Origin: Typhlomys cinereus | Lineage: Eukaryota; Chordata; Mammalia; Rodentia; Platacanthomyidae | NCBI GenBank assembly: GCA_023101885.1 | Contig: JALPQD010000206.1 | Span: 2,334,607 to 2,398,606 of the forward strand | Direction of reading: 5' to 3' | Length of the DNA stretch: 64,000 nt | Part shown: piece by piece, positions 1 through 12,429 of the stretch | Layout: each line of letters opens with the position of its first letter | Numbering within the stretch: position 1 is the first letter of the stretch | Notes under the pieces: generated by a model | Told to the model about the DNA's origin: nothing | Database searches by the model: none | The model's input: only the letters and a program-made list of their open reading frames with translations | Made by a program: the position numbers and the translations under genes

Positions 1-42
1 AGGGGACCATTGTACCTATTAAATTTGTATGAGCAAAAAAAA

Positions 43-85
<43 letters not shown>
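1..85 (+). mobile_element. L1 3' end with (AAAT)n tail
   Basis: The motif 'cctattaaatttgtatgagc' is followed by A-rich sequence and about twelve AAAT units. The same terminal motif followed by AAATAA recurs at 36420-36455 after a polypurine tract, so both are 3' tails of one L1 subfamily. The body lies left of the window. Confidence 0.7.
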
Positions 86-89
<4 letters not shown>

Positions 90-94
90 CAAAA

Positions 95-700
95 AAGAAA
101 ATTCTAAAAGGAAGAAATGCAAATGGCAAATAGACATTTTTAAAAAGCTAAGCATCACCTACCAGGCAAATGAAAATTTAAACTGCTATGAAATGCTAGC
201 TCAGAAAAGTGAAAATGGCTATCAAGAAAAAAATCACATGATTAGGAATACTGGCAAATATGTGGGAAAAGAGGACTTTTTCTTCACTGCTGATGGGAGT
301 GTAAATTGGTATAGCCACTATGGAAATCAGTTTTTGGTTCCTCTCAATTTCATGATAGAACTTCTATTTTTTCCAACTATATCACTACAGACATACATGC
401 AAAGCCTTTTTACCCTGCCTCAGTGCTGCCCGTTCAGTTATATTTTTATTGCTCTATCACAATAGCTAAGAAATGGAATCTCAGCCTAACTTTCCAGCAA
501 CAGATGACTGGATAATGAAAATTTGGTAAACAGACACAATAGAATTTTGAAACTGACAAATAAATAAACTAGAGAAATTTATACTGAGCCAGGTAAATTA
601 TTTGGGCCCTGAAGAAACAATGCTGTGCATTCTCACTCATATTAGAGCCTTGCTTAGATGTGTGTGTTTTAAGATAGAATTCATGTGGAACCAGAAATGT
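95..700 (+). mobile_element. Ancient L1 3' end remnant
   Basis: Phrases such as 'gtaaattggtatagccactatggaaatcag', split here into its parts gtaaattggtatagcc and actatggaaatcag, together with 'caatagctaagaaatggaatc', are typical of the 3' region of old mammalian L1 elements. The 90-residue ORF inside is incidental. Confidence 0.7.
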
Positions 701-1014
701 ATCATTGATATAGGGTACAACTTGAGGGAAGGGAAATAACAATATCTAGGCGATAAGAACAGAGAGAGGAAGAAGTTAAACAATGATGGAGTGAGAGATA
801 GAGGGATATAGTAGGATGGAAAGATGATTGACTAAAATGAAAAGTGTATGAACTAATCATATGAAAATGTACTACTTGGTAAGACAGGTTTAAAAAAAGA
901 CTCAAAAAGCAGAAAATTAGATTGGAAATAACCTGTAAGTCTATTTATGGACACTTTTGAAAGTCAGGGATTCTCAAGCCTTTGGAATTCTTACTGAGAG
1001 GCTTTTTTTGATCT

Positions 1015-1245
1015 ATTATCTATCTGTCTGTATATCGATCTATTTGTTTTTCAATCTTTCTATATACTATCTATCATCTGTATTTATCCATGTTTATCAA
1101 TCATCTATATACCTACATAACTATAATTTATACACACATGCGTATATATACATATATCTATATCTATCTTATATATATTATCTACATATCTATTCATTCA
1201 TTCAATTATTGCAAATGCCAGTTTGGGGCCATCTATTTTTTTAAA
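1015..1245. repeat. (TATC)n-rich imperfect microsatellite
   Basis: Repeated tctatctat-type units with interruptions, followed by TA-rich runs. A second tract of the same type occurs at about 2440-2600. Confidence 0.8.
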
Positions 1246-1273
1246 TTTAATTACTTAATTAATTAATTAATTA

Positions 1274-1318
<45 letters not shown>

Positions 1319-1576
1319 TGGGTGTATGTGTGTGTGTGTATTAGAGGGATCTATGTGTCCTTATGGAGGACCAAGGGTGACTTTACGAATCCATCCTGGA
1401 TTGCTTCTACCTCTTTCTTGCTTCACTATGGGATTTCCCAGGCTCAGCCTACCAGGACTGGGAATATAGTCCACCTCAGTTTCCATGTAGTATTTTTACA
1501 TGGGACCTGGGATCTGAACTCAGGATCTTCTGCTTGTGAGACATAGTCTCAACCTCTGAGCTATCTCTCCAGCCCT
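1246..1576 (-). mobile_element. B2-superfamily tRNA-derived SINE with (TG)n tail
   Basis: Reading minus, the element starts near 1576 with the 'gggctggagagata' head, has a tRNA-like promoter region (gctcag…, then gatcctgagttcagatccc-like), a SINE body, and ends in a long (CA)n tail (plus-strand (TG)n at 1274-1345) beside (TTAA)n. It is diverged relative to the young copies. The Cys-Val ORFs across the tail are microsatellite artefacts. Confidence 0.8.
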
Positions 1577-1867
1577 AGGTTCATTTGCATTTTTATACTT
1601 CAGGTAACAATTTGCTCCCCTTTATGTGACTGTTTCTTAATTTTTTAAGTGTGGACCCTTTAGATCTACAGTTCATAACATACTAGATTGTCAATGCGTT
1701 TTGTGTCCTTTGTCAATTTTATTAGATTATGATCAAGTAATATATTCCAGAAAGCTGTACTTTGTATATGCTTTACTGCAGTTCTAGGTTCTAGTTCCTC
1801 TAAGGAATTCTGATTCCTTTGTTAGTAAAAAATGTTTTAAAATCAAGATTTAGATGTTTCCCTATTG

Positions 1868-2240
1868 GCAATTGTGATGGATGGTATTGCCAACATGACA
1901 GCTAAGCAGCAGGCTTGGGACCCACATGAGAGACATTCTCCAGATTAAACCTATGAGTGGCATCTATACAAAGACTCAGACCATTGTGGCATGCCATTCT
2001 CCAGGCAAGGGTTCAGTACTGGATAAAAATGGAGGGAGTAAGCCAGCAATCATGCCTGTATTAGTTCTTGCCCTGTGCTCTTGCTGTGGTTATTAGGGAA
2101 ACAGATGCTTCTAACTCCTATGAGACTCCCTTGCTGTGATGGTATAAACAGAAATTGTGAACTTATTAAACTCCTTTCTTCTCTCAGTCATTTAGGTCTT
2201 GTGTTTTCTTGCAGTGATGAGCACTGAAACTAAAGCAGTA
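1868..2240 (+). mobile_element. Solo LTR, MaLR-like
   Basis: It begins 'tggatggtattgccaacatg' and ends with 'aacttattaaactcctttctt…cttgcagtgatgagca'. That is the LTR tail layout (poly-A signal region followed by pyrimidine-rich sequence and cagcaa-like end) shared with the elements at 17117, 18356, 19662, 42190 and 60283. No coding sequence. The family name is tentative. Confidence 0.5.
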
Positions 2241-2439
2241 TTGTAGTGATAATTATGTCTAAGCAAGAAGCTCTGTATACACTCATATATTGTTCTATTT
2301 ACAGCTAATTGTACATACTATGTTAGGGAAGTGAGGGTTAATATCAGTGTCCAAATTCAGACCCGTTACCACATGAGTATTCCCTGCCTTCTTCTTCTCT
2401 TTATATCTAGCCTCATTCTAGAATATTGGGATGAATAAT

Positions 2440-2610
2440 AAGTCTATTATCTATCTATCTATCTACTTATCTATCTCTCACCAATTATCAATCTATTTAT
2501 CATATACATATCTATCATCTTTCATGCCTATCAATACCTCTATCTATCCATGTATGATCTATGCTTGTGTCATCTATCTATAATCATATTTCTATCAGAA
2601 TTTATAATCC
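2440..2610. repeat. (CTAT)n imperfect microsatellite
   Basis: tctatctatctatctact-type units decaying into tatcatctt repeats. Confidence 0.8.
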
Positions 2611-2814
2611 ATACTTATATGAAATGTCTTCATAACTCTTCTTTTGCAATGCTGCTCTGATCTAAGTCTCACAGACAGGATTCATTCCTATAACTTATTC
2701 TCCTTTCAGAAGAGTTCCCTCCAGTGATATGTAATAATGTCATTTGTGATAAAGATGCAGCTCTTTCATACTGACTTCTTGTCTTTATAATATAGCCTAA
2801 TATACTTTCATGTG

Positions 2815-3165
2815 TATCATGGTTTGACTGTGAACTGCTTCCATCTGCTCATGTGTTTGAATTCTTGGTGTTAACGTTTCAGAAGGTTGTGACGCCTTTA
2901 AAAGTTAGAGCCTTGCCTAAGGAAGGCACATGACAGGCAGTGGGACTTGAGGTTTGGGCCACCTAGTCCTGCTTCCTCTTGCTTTCTGTCTTTCTGTCTC
3001 TTAATGCTTCTGGTGACATGAACCAGGCTCCTGCTGCTGCCTGCACACATGCTTTCTGCTATGTGAATCCCAACCATTTTCATAGCCATGAAGAAAAGTA
3101 ATTGCAAGAGAAATTGATGCTAGAATTTGGTGTTGCTGTGAGACTAAGAGTATGTTTATTACATC
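2815..3165 (+). mobile_element. Solo LTR, MaLR-like
   Basis: It starts 'tcatggtttgactgtgaact', includes 'tcagaaggttgtgacgcc' and ends in a 'gttgctgtgagactaagag' segment typical of the LTR/internal junction of MaLR elements. It resembles the copy at 19662-19965. Confidence 0.5.
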
Positions 3166-3249
3166 TTGATGGGTTGTTTCTTTTTGATCATTGTGCATGG
3201 ATGTGGCTAATTCTAGTCTTGTTTATTAGAATTTAAGCCCTTACAAACA

Positions 3250-3605
3250 ACTATGTGAGATTCTGTGCATTTTTCGTGTGTGCAGGTATCAGTGTGTACA
3301 TGCGTTGTGAGAGAGACAGAGACAGAGAAGAGAGAGAGACAGAGAGAGAGAGGGAGGGAGGGAGAGAGGGAGGGAGGTTACTCTGTGTGCCTTTAGAAGT
3401 AGAAGGGTGACTTTGGAAATCATCATGGATTATTCTATGTCCTTATTGCTTTGCTTAGGGATTTTCCAGATCCACCTTGCAGGGCCAGAAGTTCAAGTTG
3501 TCACCATTTCTAACCTGTGTTTTCATGAGGGAACTGGGATCTGAACTCAAGTCCTTCTGCTTATGAAATAAAGACTTAATCCCTAAATCATATTTTCAGC
3601 CTGAT
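3250..3605 (-). mobile_element. Old B2-superfamily SINE with (GA)n tract
   Basis: Minus-strand copy. The head near 3600 corresponds to 'ggctgaaaatatg', and 'gaactgggatctgaactcaa' on the plus strand matches the tRNA-like B-box region of the other copies. The GA-rich tract at 3305-3377 occupies the tail. Confidence 0.6.
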
Positions 3606-3859
3606 GTTGTACATATTTGACTGGAAAATTAGTAGTCAGTTTTGTTAGAATACGAAAGTATAAAACTTTCTCCAAAATCTCCTCCCTTTCCCCTTTCTCC
3701 CCTTTTCTTCCTCTTTCTTTTACCTCTTTTGCATTCTGGGCATCTCACAGTTATGTAATGAAATGACATTACTGATTTCATTTTAAATTTCCAAGTGGAA
3801 AATGCTGTTGAGTCTTTTTTTTCCTGCTCATTTCCCCTCCTCACAACTGTTTCTTTGGA

Positions 3860-4460
3860 AATTTTTGCTTATATCTGATTTTCAAAGACTTCCTTGAATA
3901 TTTTAAACAGAGTTCTTTACCAGATATATAGTAGGAAAAATTTTCTGTTATTTGGTTACTTGTCATTTCACTTCTCTGGATGTTTTTATTAGAGAGGAAA
4001 ATTTTTATTTAATCTCCACCTTAAAATTATTCCTGGTTTTTGACTATTTTTGAGGAAAAAATGTTCACCAAGTCCAAGCTCATATGGAGTTGGTCATATT
4101 GTGTGTGTGTATGTGTAAGTGTGAAACAGCACGTATATGAGCAATCTTTATTTCCACTGCTCACTTTTCATCATGTTTGCCAAATGGTTTCTTCATTGTT
4201 TTCCCTAGGTTCAGATTTCTCAGAATGTATTTTCATATGAAATCGATATCATGGTAACAACTTCAGAAAAATAGTTTTGGAGTGCTCCGTTTACTTTTGC
4301 TTTCTGAATATTTAACAGAATTTCAGTGTCAGTCTTTGCTTTATATAATACATATTTTGGAGAATTGTTAATAATTCATTGACTTGTTTCTAAAGAGACT
4401 GTTCAGGTTATCTCCTTCATCTTATGTAAAATTGTTAGCTTGTATGTTTCAAGTAACTGG
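3860..4460 (-). mobile_element. Possible ancient L1 remnant
   Basis: 'tcaaagacttccttgaatatt…ctttaccagatatatagta' and following pyrimidine-rich text resemble the reversed 3' region of old mammalian L1. The match is weak. Confidence 0.3.
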
Positions 4461-5575
4461 ACTGTACCATCCAAGTTATTACATTTGTGATCATAAAGCC
4501 TCATGAAATATTTTTTCTAACAACCAATTTCACCTAGGAATCTTTGCTACCCTGGGTACTGAAAGATGTAGAATTGTTCCTTAACTCTTAAAGCTACTTT
4601 GACAATTCCCTCATAATACAGAGCTGCAAGTAGATGGAGCAGGTCCAAGCCAAAGTTCAATGCCATCCTACTGAGTCTGGCCAATTATGGTTTAATTGTA
4701 TCAAATGGTTGTAAGTTTTTTAAAGATTCTCTAAAGATTTCTAATGATGTTTCTACACACTTTGAAGAGTTCAATAGATGTGATACCCTAGATGAGATCT
4801 TCCTTATTAACTAACACTTCTTCTCTGTAAGTCCTATCTTTCCCTGTAATTCATGGTCAATACTTTCAAATAATATTTTGCAAGAACAAAATTTAAAATC
4901 ATGAAACATCAAAATAACTCTGTTGGAAGAAGTAACTGTGAAGAATAGGAGTCCCACTTAAATTTCTATTCTGGTGAAAAATAAAATGACATATTTACAG
5001 AACATTCCAGGCCAAAATATAGCATTTATCTGGAGTACAGAGCTACTCTCAACAGCATCCCATGGTTTATTAAATGTGAGATCTCTCACACAACAACAGT
5101 TCCCATAGTGACTGATGCATTTAATTCCCACAGATGTGGAATTATAAGCAGCAAGCTGTGCTAAAGGTTTTGGTTCCATCCCAGTTCTAATATGCAAAAC
5201 AGAGACTAATGAAATTATTACCTGGAAATTATAACTTCAGATAACACTTCAAAGCCACAAAAAATCACAAAAAATAATCTTATAAAATTAAAGAAGGAAG
5301 AACAACAATAAACAAATAAACAAATAATGAAATGTGGTATCATGAGGTTCACTATTTTCTTCAGAGAAAAAACCTCAACACATGATTGTGAAATAATTTT
5401 TAAAAATGCAGCATCAATAGAGCTTGGAGTTTTGGTAAGAAATCACTTTATTGACAATTGTTAGAACTCAGGTATCTATTTTAACCTATGCTATATTAAA
5501 GGTGCAATAAGAAAAATAAGACAATGGTAATAAAATATAATAGTTTAATGTAAGAATGCTCTCAAAGCTGTATGG
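4461..5575. other. No recognised feature
   Basis: AT-rich, no coding homology, RNA gene or clear repeat seen. A 79-codon minus-strand ORF at 4958-5197 has no recognisable similarity and is probably chance. Confidence 0.5.
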
Positions 5576-5675
5576 GAATGTGTGTGTGTGTCTCTGTATG
5601 TGTTTATATGTATGGATGTATGAGACAGAGAGAGAAAGAGAGAGAGGCAAGAGAGAGAGAAGAGAGAGAGTTTGT
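5576..5675. repeat. (TG)n and (GA)n microsatellite
   Basis: tgtgtgtgtgtctctgt followed by gagagaaagagagagag repeats. Flanked by AT-rich sequence without features up to about 6100. Confidence 0.8.
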
Positions 5676-6104
5676 GTATGTAGTAATTACCAAAGTGACT
5701 TTGAGTAATAGAATGCTATTGAAAATTTTGTAACTGTAAAAACGAGTGTTTTTGTGTGTAATGGAATAAAATCTCATTGTGGGTAAAAATAGTATTATGA
5801 AGCTGAATAATCAATAGAAAATAATATGTTAAGAAAGATATAGCAAGACAAAAGAATATAAATTATCCCATGGTCAACAATTACACTGTTGAGGTGTTTC
5901 ACGTTAGGGAAAAGCATATTACCATGAAGAAGCAAAGAGTAGCATGTATTCATTATATTGTAGTGAATCCGTGACTTGTTTATAATTGTAATATAAGGTA
6001 GTTGTGTGGGTGGGAGTAACTGAGAACTATTATAATACTTATTTCTTTGAATCTAAATGCCTGTTAGATACAGAACTCAACTTGGCAAATACATACTGAG
6101 AATT

Positions 6105-6455
6105 TGGGCACATCTGTGAAAAATTAATGTTAAGGCAAGCATTGAACACGTCTGTGAGAAATTATATTTGATGTGGGAAGGCCCATTATTCCATTGATAG
6201 ATGGAGAAGATGAAGATATCTGGTTTAGTAGCTTGGCATACTTTTGTACAGCCATCCTAGTGTGTGAGAAAGTATATTATTCTCTCATTTCTTTGTATGG
6301 AAATGGTGTGACCAGTTCTTATGGTTGCTGACAATATGAATTCTCTTGCTATGCCAAGGGACTGTAATCAATTGCAAAGAAGAATGAACCCTTTGTTTCT
6401 CTAAGTTTTTGGAATCCTGGAATCACATAGGCAACAGAGGAGAAATAGAACAGGT
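6105..6455 (+). mobile_element. Possible LTR, MaLR-like
   Basis: The end segment, 'gaatgaaccctttgtttctctaag…aatcacataggcaacagagg', resembles the terminal part of the other MaLR-like LTRs here. The 5' boundary is uncertain. Confidence 0.35.
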
Positions 6456-6857
6456 TATGAAAAATAAAACATCAGGTAAATTAATTTTTATTTTTGCATT
6501 TGTATGAAAACTTTTATAGCCATCTAATGCCTGGGAGAAATATTTGAAGTTTTGGATTGCAGACATAAAAATAAAGTTTACTGTGACAGTCCAGGTATGA
6601 CAATGACTGGTACACAGTATGGTTGCAATGGACTTTAAAAGGAGCGAACAAGTGATGAAGATTATTTGGAGGATGTTTATCAGGAAAGGATCACAAATTA
6701 TATATGAATAATTATCTTTGTGTTCTTTTTAAGCAAGAAGGGAGGCATTGGCCATAGTTCCTTAAAATTGAGACTAAAAAACACAATCAGACTGGAAAGG
6801 AAAGAACTACATTAGTTTAGGATATTTATACTTTGAAATATGTATAAGAAATTAAGA

Positions 6858-7125
6858 CATGGTGCTGGGAGATGGCTCAGGTGATAAGATCATCCTCCCA
6901 AGCAGAAGGTCCTGAGTGGAGATCACAAGTCCCAAGTAAAAATGCCAGGCAGAAAAATTAAGATGATAAATTAAGGAGTGCAGTAACTAGCTGATTAATC
7001 AGGCAATATCTTCCAAAGACATTCCAAAGCTTATATAAAACATTTAGTTACTTAACATCTTAGTAATATGTACACACTCATGCACATTCCATACACATAT
7101 ACATTTATAATATATATGTATGCAA
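6858..7125 (+). mobile_element. Older B2-superfamily SINE
   Basis: 'gctgggagatggctcaggtg' and 'gcagaaggtcctgagtgg' mark the tRNA-like head. 'aaaaatgccaggcagaaa' is the shared body phrase. A decayed CA/TA-rich tail ends near 7125. Confidence 0.75.
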
Positions 7126-7185
7126 TACCAGATATTTTAAAAATAAATTTCACTTTTTAAATCCGATTTGCTAAGATTTTGTTGA

Positions 7186-7456
7186 GCATTTTTTTTTTAT
7201 TCAATTGTGGTGTGTGTGCATGTGTGTATGTATGTGTGTGTAGAACCACGGGCAAATTCTGGAACCACCATGAAGAGCCTCCACCTCCTCCTTGTTTACT
7301 TTCCCCGGGGGATTCAAAGGCTCCGCCCTACCAGGACCAGAAACACAGGCCACCCCCACTTCTGCCTGGTGTCTACATGTGGGGTCTAGGATCCGAACTC
7401 AGAACCTTCCTCCTGCAAGGCAGAAGCTAAACCCTTGAGCCACCTCTCCAGCCCCA
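7186..7456 (-). mobile_element. Young B2-superfamily SINE
   Basis: Minus-strand full-length copy: head ggggctggagaggtggctca at 7456, pol III A-box-like and B-box-like segments, (CA)n tail (plus (TG)n at 7208-7242) and a poly-A run at 7190-7199. The left direct repeat (about 7143-7160) is separated from the poly-A by roughly 28 bp of unrelated sequence. The right copy starts at 7456. Confidence 0.88.
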
Positions 7457-8099
7457 TAAATTTCACTTTTAATCACTTCATGCTTTAAAAGTTGATGTGG
7501 CCTATTACTATATATACATGTATTTTATATGCACATAGATATATGTGCAAACACTTGATAAAGCAGATGAGAGAAGATGCAGAGAAAGGGAAAAAGAAAA
7601 TGAGGAGGATGCGGAAAGGGGGATAAGAACAGGGAGAAGGAAGAGAAGTAGAAAGAGAAGAAGAAGCAAGAACCACAAAGGATTACATTTAGTTTTACAT
7701 TTCAAGTGCAGCTGAAGGATAGAGAGAGATGACAGACGTGGGATCAGTAAGCAGCAAGGTGCAAGAGACAACTTTCCAGTGGGCCATGTCACTTCAAATT
7801 AATTCATTTCTTGTAACATACTCAGTGGGCCAACCACTTGTTAAAGCCTCAAAATATTCAGAATTCCCCTATTGAAATATGAGTAGATATAAGCTTGCTA
7901 GTTAGAATTCTAATTTTCATAGAAGAGACTCTCAATCATGATAGATGCATGCCAAAATAGGCAGAGGAATTAGTGTCAGATCAAGTGATAAATGACAGAG
8001 TAGGTGAGAAAGAACAACCTGCTTATTTCTGAGCAGAGATCCCACCAGAAGCCTCAAGTTGTCTGTTCTTTCACTCCTCTTTATTTATTGATATAGTCA

Positions 8100-8265
8100 A
8101 AAATATTTGATTTATTTAGAGATAGAGAGAGGCACCACATGCGTGTGTCAAAGAACATATTCCAGAGACTGTTATTTCCTTCCATTATTGGAACTTAGCA
8201 TTTTTGAGCTCAGATAGATTTACACATGGAATTTTTCCCTGCTGAGTGAGCTGCCAGCCTTCAAT
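8100..8265 (-). mobile_element. Decayed tRNA-derived SINE
   Basis: The 'tttatttagagatagagagaggcacca' tract (two short parts) and the terminal 'ctgctgagtgagctgccagcct' resemble a reversed tRNA-derived SINE of rodents. Low-similarity copy. Confidence 0.4.
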
Positions 8266-8837
8266 AACTTTTATTAAGACATAAGGTATAACTGGACAGA
8301 TAGTTGGGATTCTCTTTTGCAATCTATTCAAATGGTGGCAAAAGCTTTGCAAGTTAAGTTAACCAGCCCTGCCCGGAAACAACAGGGCCTTCCGGGGTCC
8401 ATGTTTGTGTTTGAAATAAAAATATTGCCAAGTATTTTGTAGAATGTTTTGTAGTTGATGATGTGCTTATAGAACTTTAAGCAATGCAGTTGTCTTGGAA
8501 AATTACTTTATATTTTTACATTTTGGAAAAGAAGAGTGCTTTTTTTGCTGTTTGATTTAAAATACATTGCATATGATAGTATAATCTTCATGGAAAAATC
8601 ATATTAACTCCTAAGTATCAGAAAAAATAAAGGTTTCAGATAAGCAATTTTCTGGGAAATAAATGAAAAAATATATAATTTTATAACAAAGGGATAGGAA
8701 ATTGAGTGAACATTTTTACTCACAATAGTAAAAAATGAAAAGCAAAGAAAAATGTTAAGAACCAATTAAATTTATTGACCTATAGTAAAATTTGTATTAA
8801 ATATAATAAAAGGATTCTAAAAAAAGAATATATCGAA

Positions 8838-8938
8838 TGGTATAGTTCCGATACTTGGTAGACTAGGCAGGAGGGTTGCCACAAGTTCAGTACCAGCCTC
8901 GATTGCTTAGTGAGATCCAGTCTCAAAAACGAATGATG
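8838..8938 (+). mobile_element. B1-like SINE fragment
   Basis: 'ttggtagactaggcaggagg', 'caagttcagtaccagcctcg' and 'gtgagatccagtctcaaaaa' follow the order of 7SL-derived B1/ID-B1 elements. Lacks the 5' part. Confidence 0.7.
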
Positions 8939-8940
8939 TA

Positions 8941-9135
8941 GGGGGCCAGTGAGATAGCTCAGTGGGTATGGCGATTGCTTGCAAACCTGGTGACCTGAGT
9001 TCAATCCATTTAAACTCATATGGTGCATACATGCCTCTTTTTCTCTTTGTCTTTGTCTTTGTCTTTGTCTTTCTCTTTCTTTCGCTTTCTCTTTTCTCTT
9101 GTTCTCTCTCTTTCTCCCTATCTTTCTCTCTCCCT
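8941..9135 (+). mobile_element. tRNA-derived SINE with (CTTTGT)n/(CT)n tail
   Basis: The head 'gggggccagtgagatagctc' and the B-box-like 'cctgagttcaatcc' are followed by a pyrimidine tract of ctttgt and ctcttt units from 9037 to 9135. The Phe/Leu/Ser and Arg/Lys ORFs over the tract are artefacts. Confidence 0.65.
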
Positions 9136-9199
9136 CCAATGAATAAATATTTAAAAAGCAAATGAATGAAAAACAAATAAATGAATAATAGATATGAAA

Positions 9200-10270
9200 A
9201 ATCACAGATGTTAATTTCAGTTCATTTCAATAGGAAAGATGGGGAAATTTGCATTTAGATGTTCCAAAAATAGAACCCCATTACTCTGTCACCAAGTTGT
9301 TATAGTTTTTTATCTCCATTGCTGGCTTAAGGATATAGCCCCCAAAGTTTGAAGAATAAGAGATTATTCTACTTTACAATTTCTGGTTACAGTTGACCAT
9401 CATACTGAGGAAACTGGTCACACCATGTTACTATTAGATCTGAGAGAGGGATACAAACCACAGCATTCCTTCTAGCTTGTCTGCGTGCTATACTGCCAAA
9501 TTCCGAACATCTTTTTATCATTCCTATCTTATCCTATCTTATCCATCTGAGAATCAGTCAATCTAATATGGGTCTGCCCACATTTATTAGCTAGTTTTCT
9601 ATAAATTGTGTCAAAAGTTTGCTATGAATAAGTAATTCTTAATAGCTGGGCCTAAAGGCTCAATTCTCGAATATCAAGTTGATTTTTAAACTAATTGCCA
9701 TAGGTATCAACAGGTATTTTATATACATGGTGGTCATATTATCTAACAAATTTAAAAGAATTTTGAATATATACTAGTGATATTTCTTTTTCCATGTTTT
9801 ATAAAATATTTCATTAGGAGTTTTATATATTTTGACACAAAATAATATAGAAGTATGTTTACCAAGCTGTAAGGGAAATTATGACAGATTTCTAGAGTGA
9901 ATATTTACTTATCAGCAAACAATGTTGAGTTCAGAAATTTAGAGAAAGCATCTTTGTCTTTATTCCAGTATTTTATTCACTCTATATAGTCTATTTTGCA
10001 TATGAAATATGTTACATCAAATTTAATATACTCTGATAAAATTGTAACAACATGAATTTGAAGTACTTATTTAAATGTAAAAGTAAACACAGTTATAAAA
10101 ATGTGCTTTAGAATGACTAATGATATAACTAATAAATGCAAAATAGAGAAAAGAACTATCCCATTGCAGTTGTCTTTGTTAGATTCTTATACTACTCAGC
10201 ATAGCTGTCAAAATAAAGACAGAAAAATTGCATAGTCATTCTAGGGTCCCTTAACTATCCTGTAATATTG
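9200..10270. other. No recognised feature
   Basis: AT-rich sequence without ORFs or recognisable repeats, apart from a short 'tatcttatcc' duplication at about 9525. Confidence 0.5.
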
Positions 10271-10271
10271 G

Positions 10272-10335
10272 GCTTGTGTGTGTGTGTCGGGGTGTGTGTG
10301 AGTGTGTGTATTTATGTGTGCATGTGTGTGGGTGT
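10272..10335. repeat. (GT)n imperfect microsatellite
   Basis: gtgtgtgtgt blocks interrupted by cggg and atttat. Confidence 0.8.
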
Positions 10336-10879
10336 TCATTATTTATTCATTTTCAATTTAAGTTTTGTTCTGGGTTCCATCCACTTTTAGAAGGCTATTC
10401 TATTGGGATATGACAACCACTTACAGGCAGGTATTCTATCTCTAGAAATTACTGAATAATTCTGCTTCCCTGAAAGTTCTCATATGCTTCCTTTTCAGTA
10501 GAGAATTATACCATCCTTCATTTTCTTGCAGATCCTGGTCTATTATTTCATCCCTATTGTTTTGAATTTTTTGTCAAAATCATCAGTGGTGTCAGCTTTG
10601 ATTTCTAAATAAATGTTAGGTTTGTTTATATTATGTTTAAGTCCTCCCCTCTCTGTCCTCTAAAAAGGGAACTATGAACTTTGATATTGATCAGAAAACA
10701 CTCACAGCTATTGACTGAAGAATTGTTAGGATTTCTCAGGTCAGAGACTGAGATTGCTGAGAGATTTCAGAGAACATTGGCATGGTTAGTTATACTTGGT
10801 TGCTCTGTATTCTCTGTATTTATGTAAATTTTAATATGTGAGACCCAGAGAAAGATCAGACTGCAGCATAAATTTTACC

Positions 10880-11760
10880 TGAAACACTTTATTTTACTTG
10901 GTGTTATTGATGTACAGTTTGGGATAAAATTTACATAAATTTTGGCAAAATAATTGAATATTGGATACAGGTGTACGCAACCATCACTTCACATTGCTTA
11001 AAAATCTCAAGATCTGTTCAGAAAATTCTACATTCAAAATACATTATTTCTAACACAAGCCTTCATCCTGTGTTCTGCACCTCTACAGTGTAGCCATCTG
11101 ATGATGAAACTGTATACTGTGATCAGCAGTCCTCCAACTCACCCTTCCTGATGAGCACATTCACTACACATTAACTTTTAACTTAAGAGACAGAATGCGG
11201 AGATTTTCTTAGGGAGGCCGGTTCACTTCATACATCATAACACATTTCAGAATTCATTCATTCTCTCTCTTTCTCTCTTTTTCTCTTGTATTCATTTTTC
11301 TATGCCTATGCCTCATTGACAAATTAGATTGACTACATCAGGCAATAAACTTTGAAAAAATTGTGGTTTTTATGCTTCTTAGCTATTATGACTTGTGTAG
11401 AAATGTAGATGGTGACATCACACCAAGCTCCTCAGTATGCTGCTTTGGTTTCAGTTGTTTACCCAGAAATGAAGTTCCCATATTATATAATCCTTACATT
11501 TATAACATTATGGAAGAGTTATACTGGTGTATATTCCTATCAACATTGTGCAAGGGTCCCCTTACCTTTATAACCCTAATATTCATTACTTTTTTTCTTG
11601 CTGATAAAACTTATTTTATCAAGATAATGTGTTATCTTTCTGTAGTTGTAATTTACATTTCCCTGAAGAGTAATGATGTGAAGAACACTTCTATGTATCT
11701 GTCAGGCATTTGTGTTTCTCTTGGTAAAATGTCTCATATTTTCTAGTTAGTTGTTTCTAC
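10880..11760 (-). mobile_element. Ancient L1 3' region, reversed
   Basis: Plus-strand phrases 'gcaaccatcacttcacattg', 'cttagctattatg', 'acccagaaatgaagttccc' and 'tcctatcaacattgtgcaag' follow the order of the reversed 3' part of old mammalian L1. The 127-codon ORF at 11363-11746 falls inside it and is not a gene. Confidence 0.65.
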
Positions 11761-12429
11761 TTTTGCAATGAAAATGAAATATATATTTATCTTTTTATTG
11801 ATGATTTTTGCCCCTTCACATATCCATACGAGTATATAAACCTTTCATTTTTATTCTCTTCTCTAAACCCCAGTTTCACTCCCTCACCTGCCCTCTCCTT
11901 TCCTTTTTAACACAGTCAAGTTCTTTTGGTATGTTTTATGAATACTCCATTCTACATAGACCCTCTATGTGATTCTGAGGTTGGTGGGCTTCTCTTGGAA
12001 CTTGGCATGCATACTTTTTGCCGTATATTTATGTATTAAACACAAACTTCTATATTTTTCAGTTTCATAGTTTAAATTTATTTATTGTTATATTGTTAAA
12101 GAAGACATTTTTAGCATGATTAGTCAAAATAATTTGTATTTGCTATTTTTCATTTTCCTTTTGTAATAAAGGCAAAATATTATTACCATCATGAATATTT
12201 TACATATTTTTCCTAAGAAACATTATGGATTTAGCTCCTTAATTTAGGTTTGTAATACACTCCAAAGGTTTTTTTTTCATGCAGGATATAAGATCAAAGT
12301 CTCACTTCATACTGATGAATATAAATATTCTCTGTCCTATACCATTGTAGCTTCCTTTTTACATCCTGTGCTCCTGACTTGATGATAGTTGAGGGAATGC
12401 ATATGATAGGGTTTATATCTCCGCCCTGT

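Noticed and set aside
1274..1546. Cys-Val repeat ORFs (also at 22753-23033, 34172-34388, 55051-55416 and 61831-62364)
   Set aside because: Produced by reading (TG)n/(CA)n microsatellites and SINE bodies. No protein family.
11363..11746. 127-codon ORF
   Set aside because: Lies within reversed ancient L1 3' sequence.
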